From NCBI GenBank assembly GCA_036897095.1, contig JAYMSP010000712.1, forward strand, positions 1-43,232: a stretch of 43,232 bases of DNA, in the 5' to 3' direction. Under the pieces are notes generated by a model. That model was not told where the DNA came from, ran no database searches, and worked only from the letters and a program-made list of their open reading frames with translations. This DNA is from Plantago elongata (taxonomy: Eukaryota > Streptophyta > Magnoliopsida > Lamiales > Plantaginaceae). The stretch's first letter is position 1. Each line of letters starts with the position of its first letter. Shown here one piece after another: positions 32,910 through 43,232 of the stretch. The translations under genes and the position numbers were made by a program.

Positions 32910-33388
32910 ATGACAAACAAATTACAGAAACAAGCTCGAATTAAAATGTACTACCGTAAGCTTTTGGAAGGTTGTGAATTGGACATTTCTTCTCCGGAAA
33001 AGATTAATGTTTTAGATTCTATTAATTTGGTCGTCTCAATTTGGAGGTCATTTCAAATTATTTTCGACACTACAAAATTCATTCGACGAATCCAACCGGC
33101 TAAAATGATTTAAACTATTTAAATTATTGAGAAGACATTCATGAGCTTGAGAACTTGACGACGGGCATGCATTGTCCACATAAAATATATGTGAATCATT
33201 TGCTAGATTATTATGTTGAAAATAATGAATGTTACAAGGTTCAATGCATTGAAGAAATTGTGGCGGATACCATTCAAAATCCGGTTGATATTGAAGTTGA
33301 GGATGATTCACCAGCTTTGGAACCGGTCACTCGAAAAAAAAGCATTGCAAGTAGTAAAATCGCTTCACAACTTTTTGTTGTAATGTGA
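32910..33388 (+). pseudogene. C-terminal remnant of a pogo/Tigger-like (DDE_1) transposase
   Basis: The frame reads QARIKMYYRKLLEGCELDIS, then NVLDSINLVVSIW, and after a frameshift ISNYFRHYKIHST. This matches the end of CENP-B/pogo-type transposases (YYRxLL ... ILDAINxVxxAW ... TIANCFRHCKI). Past an in-frame stop the same frame continues with EDIHELENLTTGMHCPHKIY and a degenerate C-terminal tail to 33388. The N-terminal helix-turn-helix and DDD catalytic core are absent upstream, where only AT-rich sequence is found. It is a dead fragment. Confidence 0.65.
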
Positions 33389-34846
33389 GAAGGCAATGAT
33401 CCAAGTCTTAAGTGCAATTGGGAGATTCAATGATGAACTCAATATATATTTGAAGTTCAACAAAAAACAAGCGAGTATAGATACACTATTAGTAATTATT
33501 AATTATAATTTTTTAAAAAGTTATTATCTTATTATTTTTATAGATTGGGGGTCCAATTTTGTACTGGTCCCAAGTTGAGACTGGACAAATTATTAATTTT
33601 ATCGAGTATAAATTTATAAATTTTTATTGTATGTTTCTTGTAATTCTGTTAGTCTATATCATTTCAAATAATATATATTAATTTCAGTTCAATGTAAATT
33701 TGTACTATAAACAAATTCAATTTACAAAGTTGCATTATAGATCGCTTTTATCTATAGACGACATATATTATCAATAAAATAATTCATATTATTAATTTAA
33801 AAGTTTATATTTTTAACGAAATAAGTCTTGTTGTAATAAAAAAGATAATATAAATATCTTAAATAATAAAATTATTAATTTTATTAATAATATAAATTCA
33901 TCTCAAAATAAATTATTTATGGATTGTATCCCAATAAACTTTATCAATTCAATTGTATTTATATCACTTCAGTCAAGAGAACAGAGTATTACCACATCTA
34001 TCCATAATAAATACTCCATGATTTCCATTTATATATGACTCAATATAGTTGTCACACATCACATTTACCTTTTAACACACCGTATTATTTGCACCATCAT
34101 TTAGTAGATGTTAAGTAACTTGTAATTTTTACGGTGAAGAGCCCTACCTGATAATAGATAAAAAAAATTAAACTATTTATCTCATTAGATTTTAAAATAT
34201 TAAAATAAAAAATAAGTATTCAAAAGAAATATTATTTTATTTTTAAAAATATTTTAAAAGATAAATTTAAATTGTTTTATCAATATTACCTTTTTCTAAG
34301 TTAAATATTCATATGGTGATAGTGCAATTGCTTTACCGCCTTGATAACGTCTATCGTCCTTTTACCTTATGAATATTTAAATTAGAAAAAGTTATAATAT
34401 ATTAAAAAGTTATTCTAACAATTTCAAAGGGTGAAATGTTATTAATTATGTGGAATCATGAACATTATGGTCTTTTCAAATTTATGTGGAGGTTTTTTCA
34501 TTTAACATTAGTCCTATATTCACTAAAATGATGGTTTGTCCAAATTTCATCCATATTTAGTGCTAATAGCGTTGATCAATTTAAGTGTTTAACCATCAAT
34601 ATTTACCTTAAATAGCCAAATTTGACTTCTAAACATAATGAATGTATAAGGGCCGATTGACATGCGACTTACATGTCCCGATTTAAATGTTTAAATAGTG
34701 ATTGAAATTGTAGTGGGATTGTTAAAATTGTGTTTGGTATAGAATTATTATTGGATAGGGTATTATAGGTTTGTTATATAGGTTGAGAAAAATGTTGTTA
34801 CTGTAGAGTCATTTCAATTTTCGACATTTAAATGCCATAACAAACA

Positions 34847-34908
34847 TAAAATTCTCAAATAACATTCAAATGGGCATTAAAATTCTCAAATAACATTCAA
34901 ATGGGCAT
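34847..34908. repeat. Perfect 31-bp tandem duplication
   Basis: TAAAATTCTCAAATAACATT plus CAAATGGGCAT occurs at 34847-34877 and again, identical, at 34878-34908. Identity suggests a recent event. Confidence 0.92.
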
Positions 34909-35774
34909 TTGGATGCTACTCCAATCCGCCCAAAATATTTCAAATGAATGCAGCATTAAATTGTTAAGTGGTTTTACCTTAATTAATTTTTTCAAACGAT
35001 TTCCTTACAAACTAAAAATAGTTCAAAATCCAACATATAGAAATGTAAAACTACTCACCACTTTTTTATTTCCAAACGTAGCAGGACAAATTTCTTCTTT
35101 ATTTCTTTTATTCATTTAAATAGTTTCCAAAAATTATTATATTTATCAACCCACTACATAATTTTATCATTTTGTATTGTTTTTTTTAAGAGTGTCTACA
35201 AAGTGATGTAGGTTTTAAACTATGTAAAAAATATATGATGTATTTTCAACCCTACCCATAGATTAATCAATGATGTTTATTTCGTCTTAATTGAAGTATT
35301 TTTATTATCTCAAATCTCTTAATTACTTAGAATCGATCAGATTAATAAGATATATGTAGAGAATTGGATAAATAACCTCTCCGGCCGATGCAAATTTCTC
35401 ATTTTATATTCATTGTCAATAAATTAAGGACATTTGAAATATTGAATATTCCTTAATTGGTCTAACTATAAAGAACAAATAAAAGTTTATAGTAGTTCGC
35501 TAAAAGTGACAATTGGGTGAACAATGAATAAACACAAAATCTTACGAGAAATGCATATTAATGAGAGACCAACAAGATGGATTAACGTTTTTATTTATAT
35601 GTATCTTTTAAATAATATCCATAACGATTATGAGTGAACATTTCATATCACTTTATTATTATTATACATATATTATCGATATTCTTAGTAAAACCTCAAC
35701 GTTTTCTATTATAACAGTACTATTTCCCCCTCTCTTTTAGTTTCTCCATAAGACCTTTTCTCATAAAACTTAGA

Positions 35775-36003
35775 GCAAGTCTCCTGAGAGACGGCCTCTA
35801 GATAATTTATCTAGAGACGGACTTATATTCTTAAGAGAATCATCCATGATATTAGTCAAATTATCCATGTTCTCAACATTAAAGGTTTTTATATTATAAT
35901 ATAACTTATTTGCAATATAGACGTTTTAATTAATTACTAACATGCTGATTTTATTGGTAATATGAGTCATCTTTAAATAGAGACCGTCTCTCATGACACT
36001 TCG
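35775..36003. mobile_element. MITE-like element with inverted ends
   Basis: The left end GCAAGTCTCCTGAGAGACGG and the complement of the right end (CGAAGTGTCATGAGAGACGG) match through CTCTA. Total length is about 229 bp and there is an internal palindrome TCTAGATAATTTATCTAGA (35798-35816). GAGAGACGG ends are frequent in plant MITEs. A target duplication is not clear, so the superfamily is open. Confidence 0.6.
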
Positions 36004-36183
36004 TTTAAAATTTATTATGGATGAGAAATAAATAATTGATCGGTAAAATTGTAAATATAGATTTATTATGACAACATTAGTTGAGTGAATCTGGAACTTA
36101 ATTTTCTTTTCAGAAATTAGAATGAATTAGTTTTTTTAAATCTTGCACGGCGATATAATCACATAAATGTGTATGTGCATCTT

Positions 36184-36231
36184 AATTCTTCTACTCTTAT
36201 ATATCATAATTCTTCTACTCTTATATATCAT
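36184..36231. repeat. Perfect 24-bp tandem duplication
   Basis: AATTCTTCTACTCTTATATA plus TCAT is repeated head to tail at 36184-36207 and 36208-36231. AT-rich, no function apparent. Confidence 0.9.
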
Positions 36232-36764
36232 TTAAATTTGTTTCGCTCTTTATGAATGGTATTGAATCCCTCAATTTTATTTTATATAAAAATAAAAAAT
36301 TGAGTAATATTAAAATTTAAGTGTTTTTAATTTAATATTTAAAAGTTCATTTCTTCACTTAATATGCACTAAGCCGTTAGAGCCATTATAATATGGTGTC
36401 AGATTTTAAAGCTTCATCATAGGGCCATCATATAATTATACACAATCGATCAATATATATATCTACACATTAAAATAAAACCAGTCACCTTATTAAATGG
36501 GTTCGATATATAAGACATTTAAACTGATTGTTAGAGTTTTAAATTTAGTATATTGATGTGGAACATTTTACTTATCGTTCTTAATACAATAATATGTTCA
36601 TTTAAAAATTTGGGATTTGTACGTGGTCCTCAGACTTAAAAAGAACATACAATTTCCCGGTAACTAAATGTTTATTTCATTTATGGTAATTTTGATTTCA
36701 GTAACTTTTATCTTTCTTGTCCGTCAAGTGTGATTTAAATGAGATAGGATAATTCGCAAAGTGG

Positions 36765-37390
36765 ATACTGCATGTTGGTGACAGTGGCGGTGAAGTTGAT
36801 ATTAAAGTCCCAGAGGACATTCTTTTTCAAAAAGTGAGTGATCATATTCCTACAATCGTAGAAAGCACATATCCGACTTGAGCATAAAGAATACGCTTGA
36901 TTCTGATATAACATTTCTACTCAATGAAATGAATTTTATTATATAGGAAGAGGCTATAGTGACCAATATGCATTGGTTTGAAACACTTGATAGGAGTTTA
37001 AGGGTTGTCGATGGTAGCCACACTATTCGGTAGTTTGGTTATTGCAATTGACGGAGACTTTAGATAGACGCTACCAGTGGTTTGATGATCTTACAAGAAC
37101 ATTGCCAACAAAGTTGAGAACTGTAAATAGGATCCTGCATCATGTGGTAGTCTCTACATACTGTTATCATCTTTTCTAGGGGTGCTAGATGGTACATGCA
37201 GATGTACCAGTGTTCTATTGATATATGCAAGTGGGCATGATATTTGTGCATATTCATAACATTTACATGCAATCCAAGGTGGCCAGAGATCACAAGGTAT
37301 GTCGGGAGTCTTGGGTTGAGACCGAAAGACAACCCTAATATTATATGTCAACTCTTCAAGATGAAACTCGATGAACTGATTAAGGATATA
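36765..37390 (+). pseudogene. Helitron Rep/helicase fragments in non-canonical order
   Basis: Three plus-strand pieces are recognisable. About 36755-36880: KWILHVGDSGGEVDIKVPED, then DILFQKVSDHIPTIVESTYP, matching the late part of the Helitron Pif1-type helicase. About 36968-37082: MHWFETLDRSLRVV and, after a frameshift, LFGSLVIAIDGDFR-stop-TLPVV, matching FEALDRTLRD...FGGKVVVLGGDFRQxLPVV earlier in the helicase. About 37180-37390: GARWYMQMYQCSID and TFTCNPRWPEITRYVGSLGL, then KDNPNIICQLFKMKLDELIK, from the N-terminal Rep (Helitron_like_N) domain. The normal order in one protein is Rep, GDFRQ, WILxxGD; here it is reversed though all run the same way. Stops and frameshifts make it dead. Confidence 0.7.
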
Positions 37391-37749
37391 AACGCTACTA
37401 GAAAAACCCCCTAATGTAACCATTTTTATAATGCCACAATCAAAAAAGGGTGATTATAAACGATCTAAAATAACCCCCAACCAAATAAATCCTAATTTAA
37501 CCCTTTTTATATGACACGACTTAAAAAGAGTGACAATATACTATATAATATGACACCAATCTAATATCACTCTTTGTTTTTCCTCACTAAATTAGTGCTC
37601 AATTATTCCCTCCACAAGATTGACTAGCCGACTAGGGTAAATAAATTCTCATCGTCCGTGTATAGATATGATCTTGCTCGAGAAGAAAGCAGACGGAAAG
37701 AAATCATCGTCTCCTACAGCAGAAAGACAAAGAAGACAAAAAGTCGATC

Positions 37750-37851
37750 TCCTCCCACAGATCGCGACTATCGACTCTATACAACATCGATCAATCACAA
37801 TCCTCCCACAGATCGTGACTACCGACTCTATACATCATCAATCAATCTCCA
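37750..37851. repeat. Two tandem 51-bp units in the CACTA leader
   Basis: Units 37750-37800 and 37801-37851 both begin TCCTCCCACAGATCG and share most positions. 51 is a multiple of three, so the frame (about PPTDRDYRLYT...) repeats every 17 codons. Further shorter ATCGATCG/TCCTCCCAGC repeats follow to about 37960. The segment may be untranslated leader. Confidence 0.8.
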
Positions 37852-38909
37852 CTGCATCGGCCGATCGATCTCCTCCCAGCATCGATCGATACCTCCCAGC
37901 AATCCCTCCACATCATCGATTGATCGCAATCCCTCCACAGCATCGATCGCGATCGATCTCCTCGCATGGTAAGCAAGTCGCGACTATCGACTCTCCACAT
38001 CAACAATCGACGACTCTCCAATAACTTCTCTCCCAGTAATCGACTGCAATAGACTGTTCCTCAGGTATTGTAAAGTCTCAAATTAATCTTCCACAATTTG
38101 TTCATTCATATATAATCTTGTATTCTTCTCAATTGGGTTTATCTTATTGTTATTGCCACTTGAGTTGTATTACTGGGGAGAATTTAGTTCTTTTCCCTTC
38201 AAATTGGGGTGAGTTTTTTTAACTGGGTTCATTAGATTCGATGGTGTTGTTGGAAATTTACTGCTAATTTGTGTTTCCTTTTAGTTGGTGTAATTTGCTG
38301 GTAGTTCTTTGAGTTTTTTAGTTTAGATTGATTCTGAGTTTTGTATTTGGGTTACTGCTGATTCCTGGTTGTTGTTGTGCAAATGGGTGGATTCCTTTTA
38401 CTTGGTGTTACTGGCTTGTAGTTGTTTGAGTTTTTTTTTGTTTTAGAAGATTTTGAGTTTTGTATTTGGTCTGACTTTTGGCCTTGTAATTATTTCAATC
38501 ATGTAGCACTTCTTGTGGTGTGTTTCTAATATAATTTTCTTGGTCAAAATTAAAATTAACATTGTTACTGTGGGATTATGAACAAGTTTTCTTTCATGTC
38601 GATATAAATGGTGTCTCATATAACTTTTATCGATGGTGTTTACAGAGTTCGGCGTCTTGCAATTTGGAGCTAGTTGATTTTTATTGAGACTTGAGCTTTG
38701 AATCAGGTAATTAATGCCAATTCATTCATAGTTATATCTGGAATATTTGAGTTTCTTGTTCGTATGGTTGGTGTTGTTTGGACATATGAATTTAGATCCT
38801 ATATATATCTATATAATTTATTAGTTGTCTGTTTAAATTTTGTTTCGTGATCTTTTTATATCTAGTTTAGAATTTTTATAAACATGTAGAGGTGACTTGT
38901 TCATAGGGT

Positions 38910-41900
38910 ATGATGAATTCAGATAGGAGTTGGATGGATTTGCCAAGATTAATGGATTCTTACAAAGAAGGAGTTGATTATTTTGTGAACTTTGCTTATT
39001 CAAACTCAAAAGATGGTCTTATCCACTGTCCGTGTAAAGTGTGTCGAAATGGGGTTAGTAAAGAACCAAAAGTTGTTACATCACATTTAGTTACAGAAGG
39101 TTTTATAAATGACTATACTAGATGGGTATTGCATGGTGAGAAAACTATTGATAGTGTGCCTTTAGTTGATTCTTTTGGTGGGGGTCTAGATACATCTGAT
39201 AACATGAAGGGGCTAATCCATGGCCTATTTCCAATGATTGATGAGCATATCCTTGGAGAGGATATATTTCAACCCGAGAATCTATCTCCAAATGAAGAAG
39301 CCGAAAAGTTTTATAGACTTTTAAAAGATGCAAAGCAAGAACTTTACCCTGGATGTGAGAATTTTTTAAAATCGTCTTTTCTTGTGCGAATGCTTTAAAT
39401 CTAAGTGTCTTGGGAAGTGGAGTGATAGTTCATTTTGCATGATGCTTGGTTTGTTGAGGGAATCTTTTTTCTGATGGAGTCCAACTTCCGAAGAACTATT
39501 ATGAAACCAAGAAAACGTTAAACGATTTAGGTCTTAGTTACACGAAAATAGATGCATGTAGTAATGATTGTATGATATATTGGGGTGTGAATGAAGGAAA
39601 GACAAGCTGTGATACTTGTGGGTTATCTCGTTGGGAAGCTCCAAAAGACAATACCCCTTCTATAGATGATTTTGAGAAATCCAATAAGGAGAGAAAAATA
39701 GCTACCAAATCATTTTGGTATTTCCCTTTAAAGCTCATGCTAGACTATTCATGACATCTAAGACTGCATCTCTTATGACATTGCATGCGGATGAACGCGT
39801 TGATGATGGTGTAATGAGACATCCAGCTGATTCTCCAGCTTGGCATACATTTGACCACAATCATCTTGATTTTGCCAAAGACCCTCGAAATGTAAGATTA
39901 GGTTTGTCGGCTGATGGATTTAACCTATTTAGAAATATGGATGTTAAGAACAGTACATTGCCAGTCATGTTAACGCCTTATAACTTGCCACCAAGAGAGT
40001 GCATGAAAAAAATCATACTTTATGTTGTCTACACTTATTCCTGGCCCCCATGAACCTGGTAATCACATTGATGTTTACTTGGAACCTCTTATCGATGAGC
40101 TCATAGAGTTGTGGAATGTAGGTGTTAGCACATATGATGCGTATAGGAAATAAAATTTTCAAATGCATGTAGGATTGTTATGGACTATTAGTGATCTTTC
40201 AGGTCTAGCAAATTTGTCTGGTTGGAGTAACAAGGGGAAATATGCATGCCCTGTATGTTTAGAGCATACTAACTTTGAGTATCTAAAAGCTTCTCATAAG
40301 CATTGCTATATGGGGAACCGAACTTTCTTGCCTATTGATCATCCTTATCGAAATGATATGCGTTCTTTTGTTGATAAAGAAGAGTATCGAGTTGCACCTC
40401 CATATCCGACAGGGTTACATGTGTATGATCAGGTGAAAAACATCCAGAATCAATTTGGTAAACTTATAGGTGACCAGCATTTACCTTACAATTGAAAGAA
40501 ATTCTCAAGATTCTACAAACTGCCATACTGGAAGAGTAATCTATTGCGCCACAATTTGGATTTTATGCATGTTGAGAAGTGTGTAAGTGATAAGGTAGTA
40601 TACACATTGTTGGATACCGAGAAGTCAAAGGACAATGCGAATGCACGCCGTGACCTTAAAGCTAAAGGCATAAGACCATCACTTCATCCCTTTGAGGATA
40701 AAAATGGTAAAGAATGGTTGCATGCGTCTTGTTTTGCATTAGATAAACATGAAAAATTGCAATTCTATAAGGTTTTGAAAAGTGTTAAAGTGCCAGATGG
40801 TTTTGCATCGAATGTATCAAAAATGTGAAGTTGAAGCCCCCAGGAATCCATGTGTCCAATAGTCATGACAGTCACATCTTAATGCAACAATTGCTACCAG
40901 TAGCACTTCGCAAATGTTTGCCCCGTCATGTTCGTTCACCTATTATGGGTCTCTGCAAGTATTTTAGAGAGTTGTGTTCTCCGACACTTCACCATAGTGA
41001 TTTAACTCGAATGGAAGCTGAGATAGCAATTATACTTTGCCAACTTGAGAAAATATTTCCCCCAGCTTTTTTGATATCACCGTTCATGTAACTATTCATC
41101 TAGTTATAGAAGAGAAGTTAGGAGGCCCTGTTTTCTATCGATGGATGTATCCAATTGAAAGGTAATATATATTATTTTCCTGTCATTATCAATGGTTTTT
41201 GAGCACTCTTAAATCATATGTTCGCAACAAAGGGCGTGCCGAAGCCTCGATCAGGGAAGGTTATTGTGCCGAAACGTGTTTATCGTTTTTTTCACTCAAC
41301 TTCAATGAGAATATTGAAACAAGGCACAATCGAGCTGGCCAAAATGATGATGGTGACCCCACAAACATAAGGGCTTAGGAGTATTTACTATGACCGGCCA
41401 TCCATTGTGGACTGGAGAACCAGTTGTGCTAGACCCTGAAACTTTGGAAAAAGCACATAGATATGTTCTTTTCAATTGTCAAGAAATTCATGACAAAATA
41501 GAGTAAGCAAAAAGTTGCATCTCAAAATTTTCTTCTTAATACACGTTTCTCATCTTTCAAAATGGTTTCAGGGAGCATAAATCTATTATAATGCGTAAAA
41601 AACGTCGTCAACATGAAATTGGACGGATTCATAGTGAAATCTTTGCGAAATGGTTTTCCGAGCAGGTGAATATAAATAATATAAAGTTTCTTTAACTTTC
41701 AATAGATGATACACATGATATTATACAAAGTGATATAGCATGTTTGGCTAGAGGCCAGGTTCCTACTGGGAGACAATCTAAAGTGTTTGTTGTTAATGGA
41801 TTCAGATTCCACACCAAGGAAGTAGAACGGAAAAGAAAAACACAAAAGTGTGGGATTGTTGTCAGTGCATCGACAACAAGTTTTGCAAGCAAAAAAGATA

Positions 41901-42313
41901 AGAGACCCGTATCGACTGAGTTGACATACTATAGCATTCTGAAAGACATAATTGAGTTGAACTATGGTCCAAGGAAGACAATAGTATTATTTGATTGTGA
42001 ATGGGTTTCAAAAGAAAAAAGACTCAAGCAAAACAGTGATGGATTTATTTTGGCGAACTTTGAAAATATAAAATGGTAAAATAAGAGATTTGCTCTTGCA
42101 TCTCAGGTACAACAAGTATTCTATGTGGAAGATCCATCTGAAAAAGGTTGGCATGTTGTGATTAAGACTAAAGCGAGAGATAAATTTGAAGAGGAAAATG
42201 ATTTGGCAAGTAATGTGGATGTTGTTTTGCAAAGCGCTCCGTGCAATGAAAACACGCTTGACGATGATGAGGACATTGACTTGGCTCGCGAAGGGTCCCT
42301 CCCACTCCAGTAG
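38910..42313 (+). pseudogene. CACTA TnpD/Tnp2-type transposase, decayed
   Basis: All usual domains are present in order. 38910-39398: transposase-associated N-terminal domain (SWMDLPRLMDSYKEGVDYFV, HCPCKVCRN). 39480-40840: Transposase_21 core (YYETKKTLNDLGLSYTKIDA, FMTSKTASLMTLHADERVDD, NVRLGLSADGFNLF, KGKYACPVC, LLRHNLDFMHVEKCV). 40860-41345: DUF4218 (LPVALRKCLPRHVR, EKLGGPVFYRWMYPIER). 41744-42313: DUF4216-like (VFVVNGFRFHTKEVERKRKT, YYSILKDIIELNY, VFYVEDPSEKGWHVV). Likely introns are visible near 41162 and at 41503-41571 (GA|GTAAGC ... TTTCAG|G). Stops or frameshifts near 39388, 39475, 39735, 40020, 40150, 40493, 40825 and 41060-41090 break the frame, so it cannot make a full protein unless assembly errors are involved. 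Such transposases excise and reinsert CACTA elements. Confidence 0.85.
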
Positions 42314-42561
42314 AATAAAATAGCACAACTTAATTGTCAAGGATGTTTTTTCCCTTTCATTTTTACTACTACCAACTACATAGTTGCTAGTGGAAATATA
42401 TCACATGGCTTGTTTTGGCCTATTTTTATAATCCTTTAATCGTTGCTAGTAGAAATTCTATAAATTAATTATTCGGTGGTAGTTTATTGTCAAAATATCA
42501 TATTTTAAAGCATATGTTGCAATCCTTGGTTATGTGCTCTAATAATTTGTGGTTGTAGGAA

Positions 42562-42798
42562 ATGGCAAAGCGACGAATTATCACAAGGAATGCTCTTGAA
42601 GAAATTGCTAGAGGGAAAAAAAGCGCTTTAGGGTCGAACAGTGGACAAATGAGAGAAGACGCATCTCTTGGTAGAAATAATAACAATGATGCAGTTGTTA
42701 ATGAAATCAACAATGAGAAGCATCCCCGTTTTCCAGGTATGAACAATAATAAAACTTGGTTGTATGCAATTCTATTTTTTATTTCCTCACATTTCTAA
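42562..42798 (+). CDS. Possible first exon of the second CACTA ORF (TnpA-like)
   Basis: The frame opens MAKRRIITRNALEEIARGKK with a basic start and an Asn-rich stretch (GRNNNNDAVVNEINNEKHPR). A good donor (CCAG|GTATGAAC) occurs near 42736, after which the frame becomes hydrophobic and AT-rich, as expected for intron sequence. Its place after the transposase gene fits the second gene of CACTA elements, whose protein binds subterminal repeats. No family domain is recognisable in this short piece, and the rest lies to the right. Confidence 0.4.
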   Translation: MAKRRIITRNALEEIARGKKSALGSNSGQMREDASLGRNNNNDAVVNEINNEKHPRFPGMNNNKTWLYAILFFISSHF

Positions 42799-43035
42799 TC
42801 CTTACATGGTAATTCTATTTGTAATTTCCTTTACCTTGCCTAGCTAAAGAGTATTGTACACTTATGCAGTAATAGACCCTTTCTATACAAGCTTTGCTTC
42901 AATCTTTACGTTTTTATAAATAGTATAGGCTATGGCTCCTTTAATGTAGAAGAGTGAAAGACCTTAACTCCTCCTTTAAATAATATTTATACCTTATTGG
43001 AGATAGTGATGATGGCAGGATTGATAGAAAATAGG

Positions 43036-43232
43036 GCGAATTACATCTACCACACCTGTTAGATACGTTAATTACAAATGGCTACCACCCAGATCAACAA
43101 TGACATGAAAGTCTCAGTCGATAAAAATCAATTACATCCAGGTCCACGAAATTGACTTTCGGCGACCTTAAACCCGAAAAAGTCATTTCTGCCTCTGTTT
43201 GAATTTCAGATTTTGCATTTGGCCAAACAGCC
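43036..43232. mobile_element. Possible nested MITE or Mutator-like end, truncated
   Basis: From GGGCGAATTACATCTACCAC onward the sequence repeats AATTACA(T/A) followed by (T/G)(A/G)CCAC-like words. This style is seen at ends of plant Mutator-like MITEs (compare the element at 13210-13991). The right part is outside the window, so ends and target duplication cannot be tested. Confidence 0.35.

Larger units (their letters stand above)
33389..36760. other. Long AT-rich intergenic stretch
   Basis: No supported gene. The longest frame (34901-35119, 72 codons) lies across a tandem repeat and has no motif. Two tandem duplications and one MITE-like foldback are listed separately. The remainder shows nothing I can name. 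Confidence 0.4.
37393..43232 (+). mobile_element. CACTA (En/Spm-type) transposon, 5' part, running off the window
   Basis: The terminal inverted repeat starts at 37393 with CGCTACTAGAAAAACCCCC, one base from the CACTACTAGAAAA plant consensus. The subterminal zone (37400-37580) has repeated AAAAAGGGTGA/AAAAAGAGTGA-like words in both directions. A long leader with short repeats (37650-38060) and a T-rich intron-like stretch precede the transposase gene (38910-42313). A second ORF begins at 42562. The right terminus is not in the window. The element begins where the Helitron Rep frame stops, so it probably inserted into the Helitron relic. Confidence 0.85.

Noticed and set aside
37060..37423. 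Two minus frames of about 90 codons
   Set aside because: They are shadows of the plus-strand Helitron fragments, whose motifs are specific.

Overview
The window looks like nuclear DNA from a dicot plant. It is AT-rich, genes are sparse and intron-containing with GT-AG splice sites, and most of the length is layered transposable elements (TEs) typical of plant genomes: Ty3/gypsy and Ty1/copia LTR elements, hAT, Mutator-like, PIF/Harbinger (Pong-like), CACTA, Helitron, Cassandra-like and SINE sequences. I see no bacterial, viral or organellar gene organisation.

Only two host genes are well supported. (1) Minus strand 14718-17310: a six-exon gene for a DUF615/YjgA (DarP-like) ribosome-associated protein with a probable organelle transit peptide. 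All five introns can be placed from the sequence and they give an uninterrupted 292-residue protein. Four site II (TGGGCY) motifs lie just upstream. (2) Minus strand 31745-32158: a single-exon 137-residue plastid-type J-domain protein (DnaJ 11-like) with an HPD motif and a TATA box 120 bp upstream of the ATG.

Layout. 1-1618: minus-strand LTR of a Ty3/gypsy element, running off the left edge and abutting a broken gag. 1619-3891: minus-strand gag pseudogene, primer-binding-like site and 5' LTR of a second gypsy element. 4116-4998: non-autonomous hAT element with 8-bp target duplications. 7252-13205: a complete but dead minus-strand copia element with two LTRs, ATTAG target duplications and a small SINE inserted inside. 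13201-14000: Mutator-like MITE whose 9-bp target duplication overlaps the copia target duplication. 14718-17481: YjgA gene and promoter. 19039-about 22060: short copia-type LTR with a heat-shock-element-like motif and a non-coding interior. 22162-22276: foldback element. 24600-26300: degenerate AT-rich repeat field. 26732-about 30200: Pong-like element with two broken ORFs. 30257-30788: cluster of three Pol III-type retroelement remnants (one 5S-like, two tRNA-like). 31745-32158: J-domain gene. 32910-33388: pogo/Tigger-like transposase remnant. 36765-37390: Helitron fragments in scrambled order. 37393-43232: a large CACTA element that starts at the end of the Helitron fragment, carries a decayed TnpD/Tnp2-type transposase gene and the start of a second ORF, and continues past the right edge.

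The strongest leads are the precise nesting boundaries, the scrambled Helitron, an about 82-bp tRNA-like mini-SINE family with a perfect 16-bp target duplication, the 5S-like (Cassandra-type) relic next to tRNA-like SINEs, and LTR promoters with duplicated TATA or HSE-like motifs. I did not find a convincing new multi-gene system. The interest lies in transposon archaeology and two conserved organelle-type genes.
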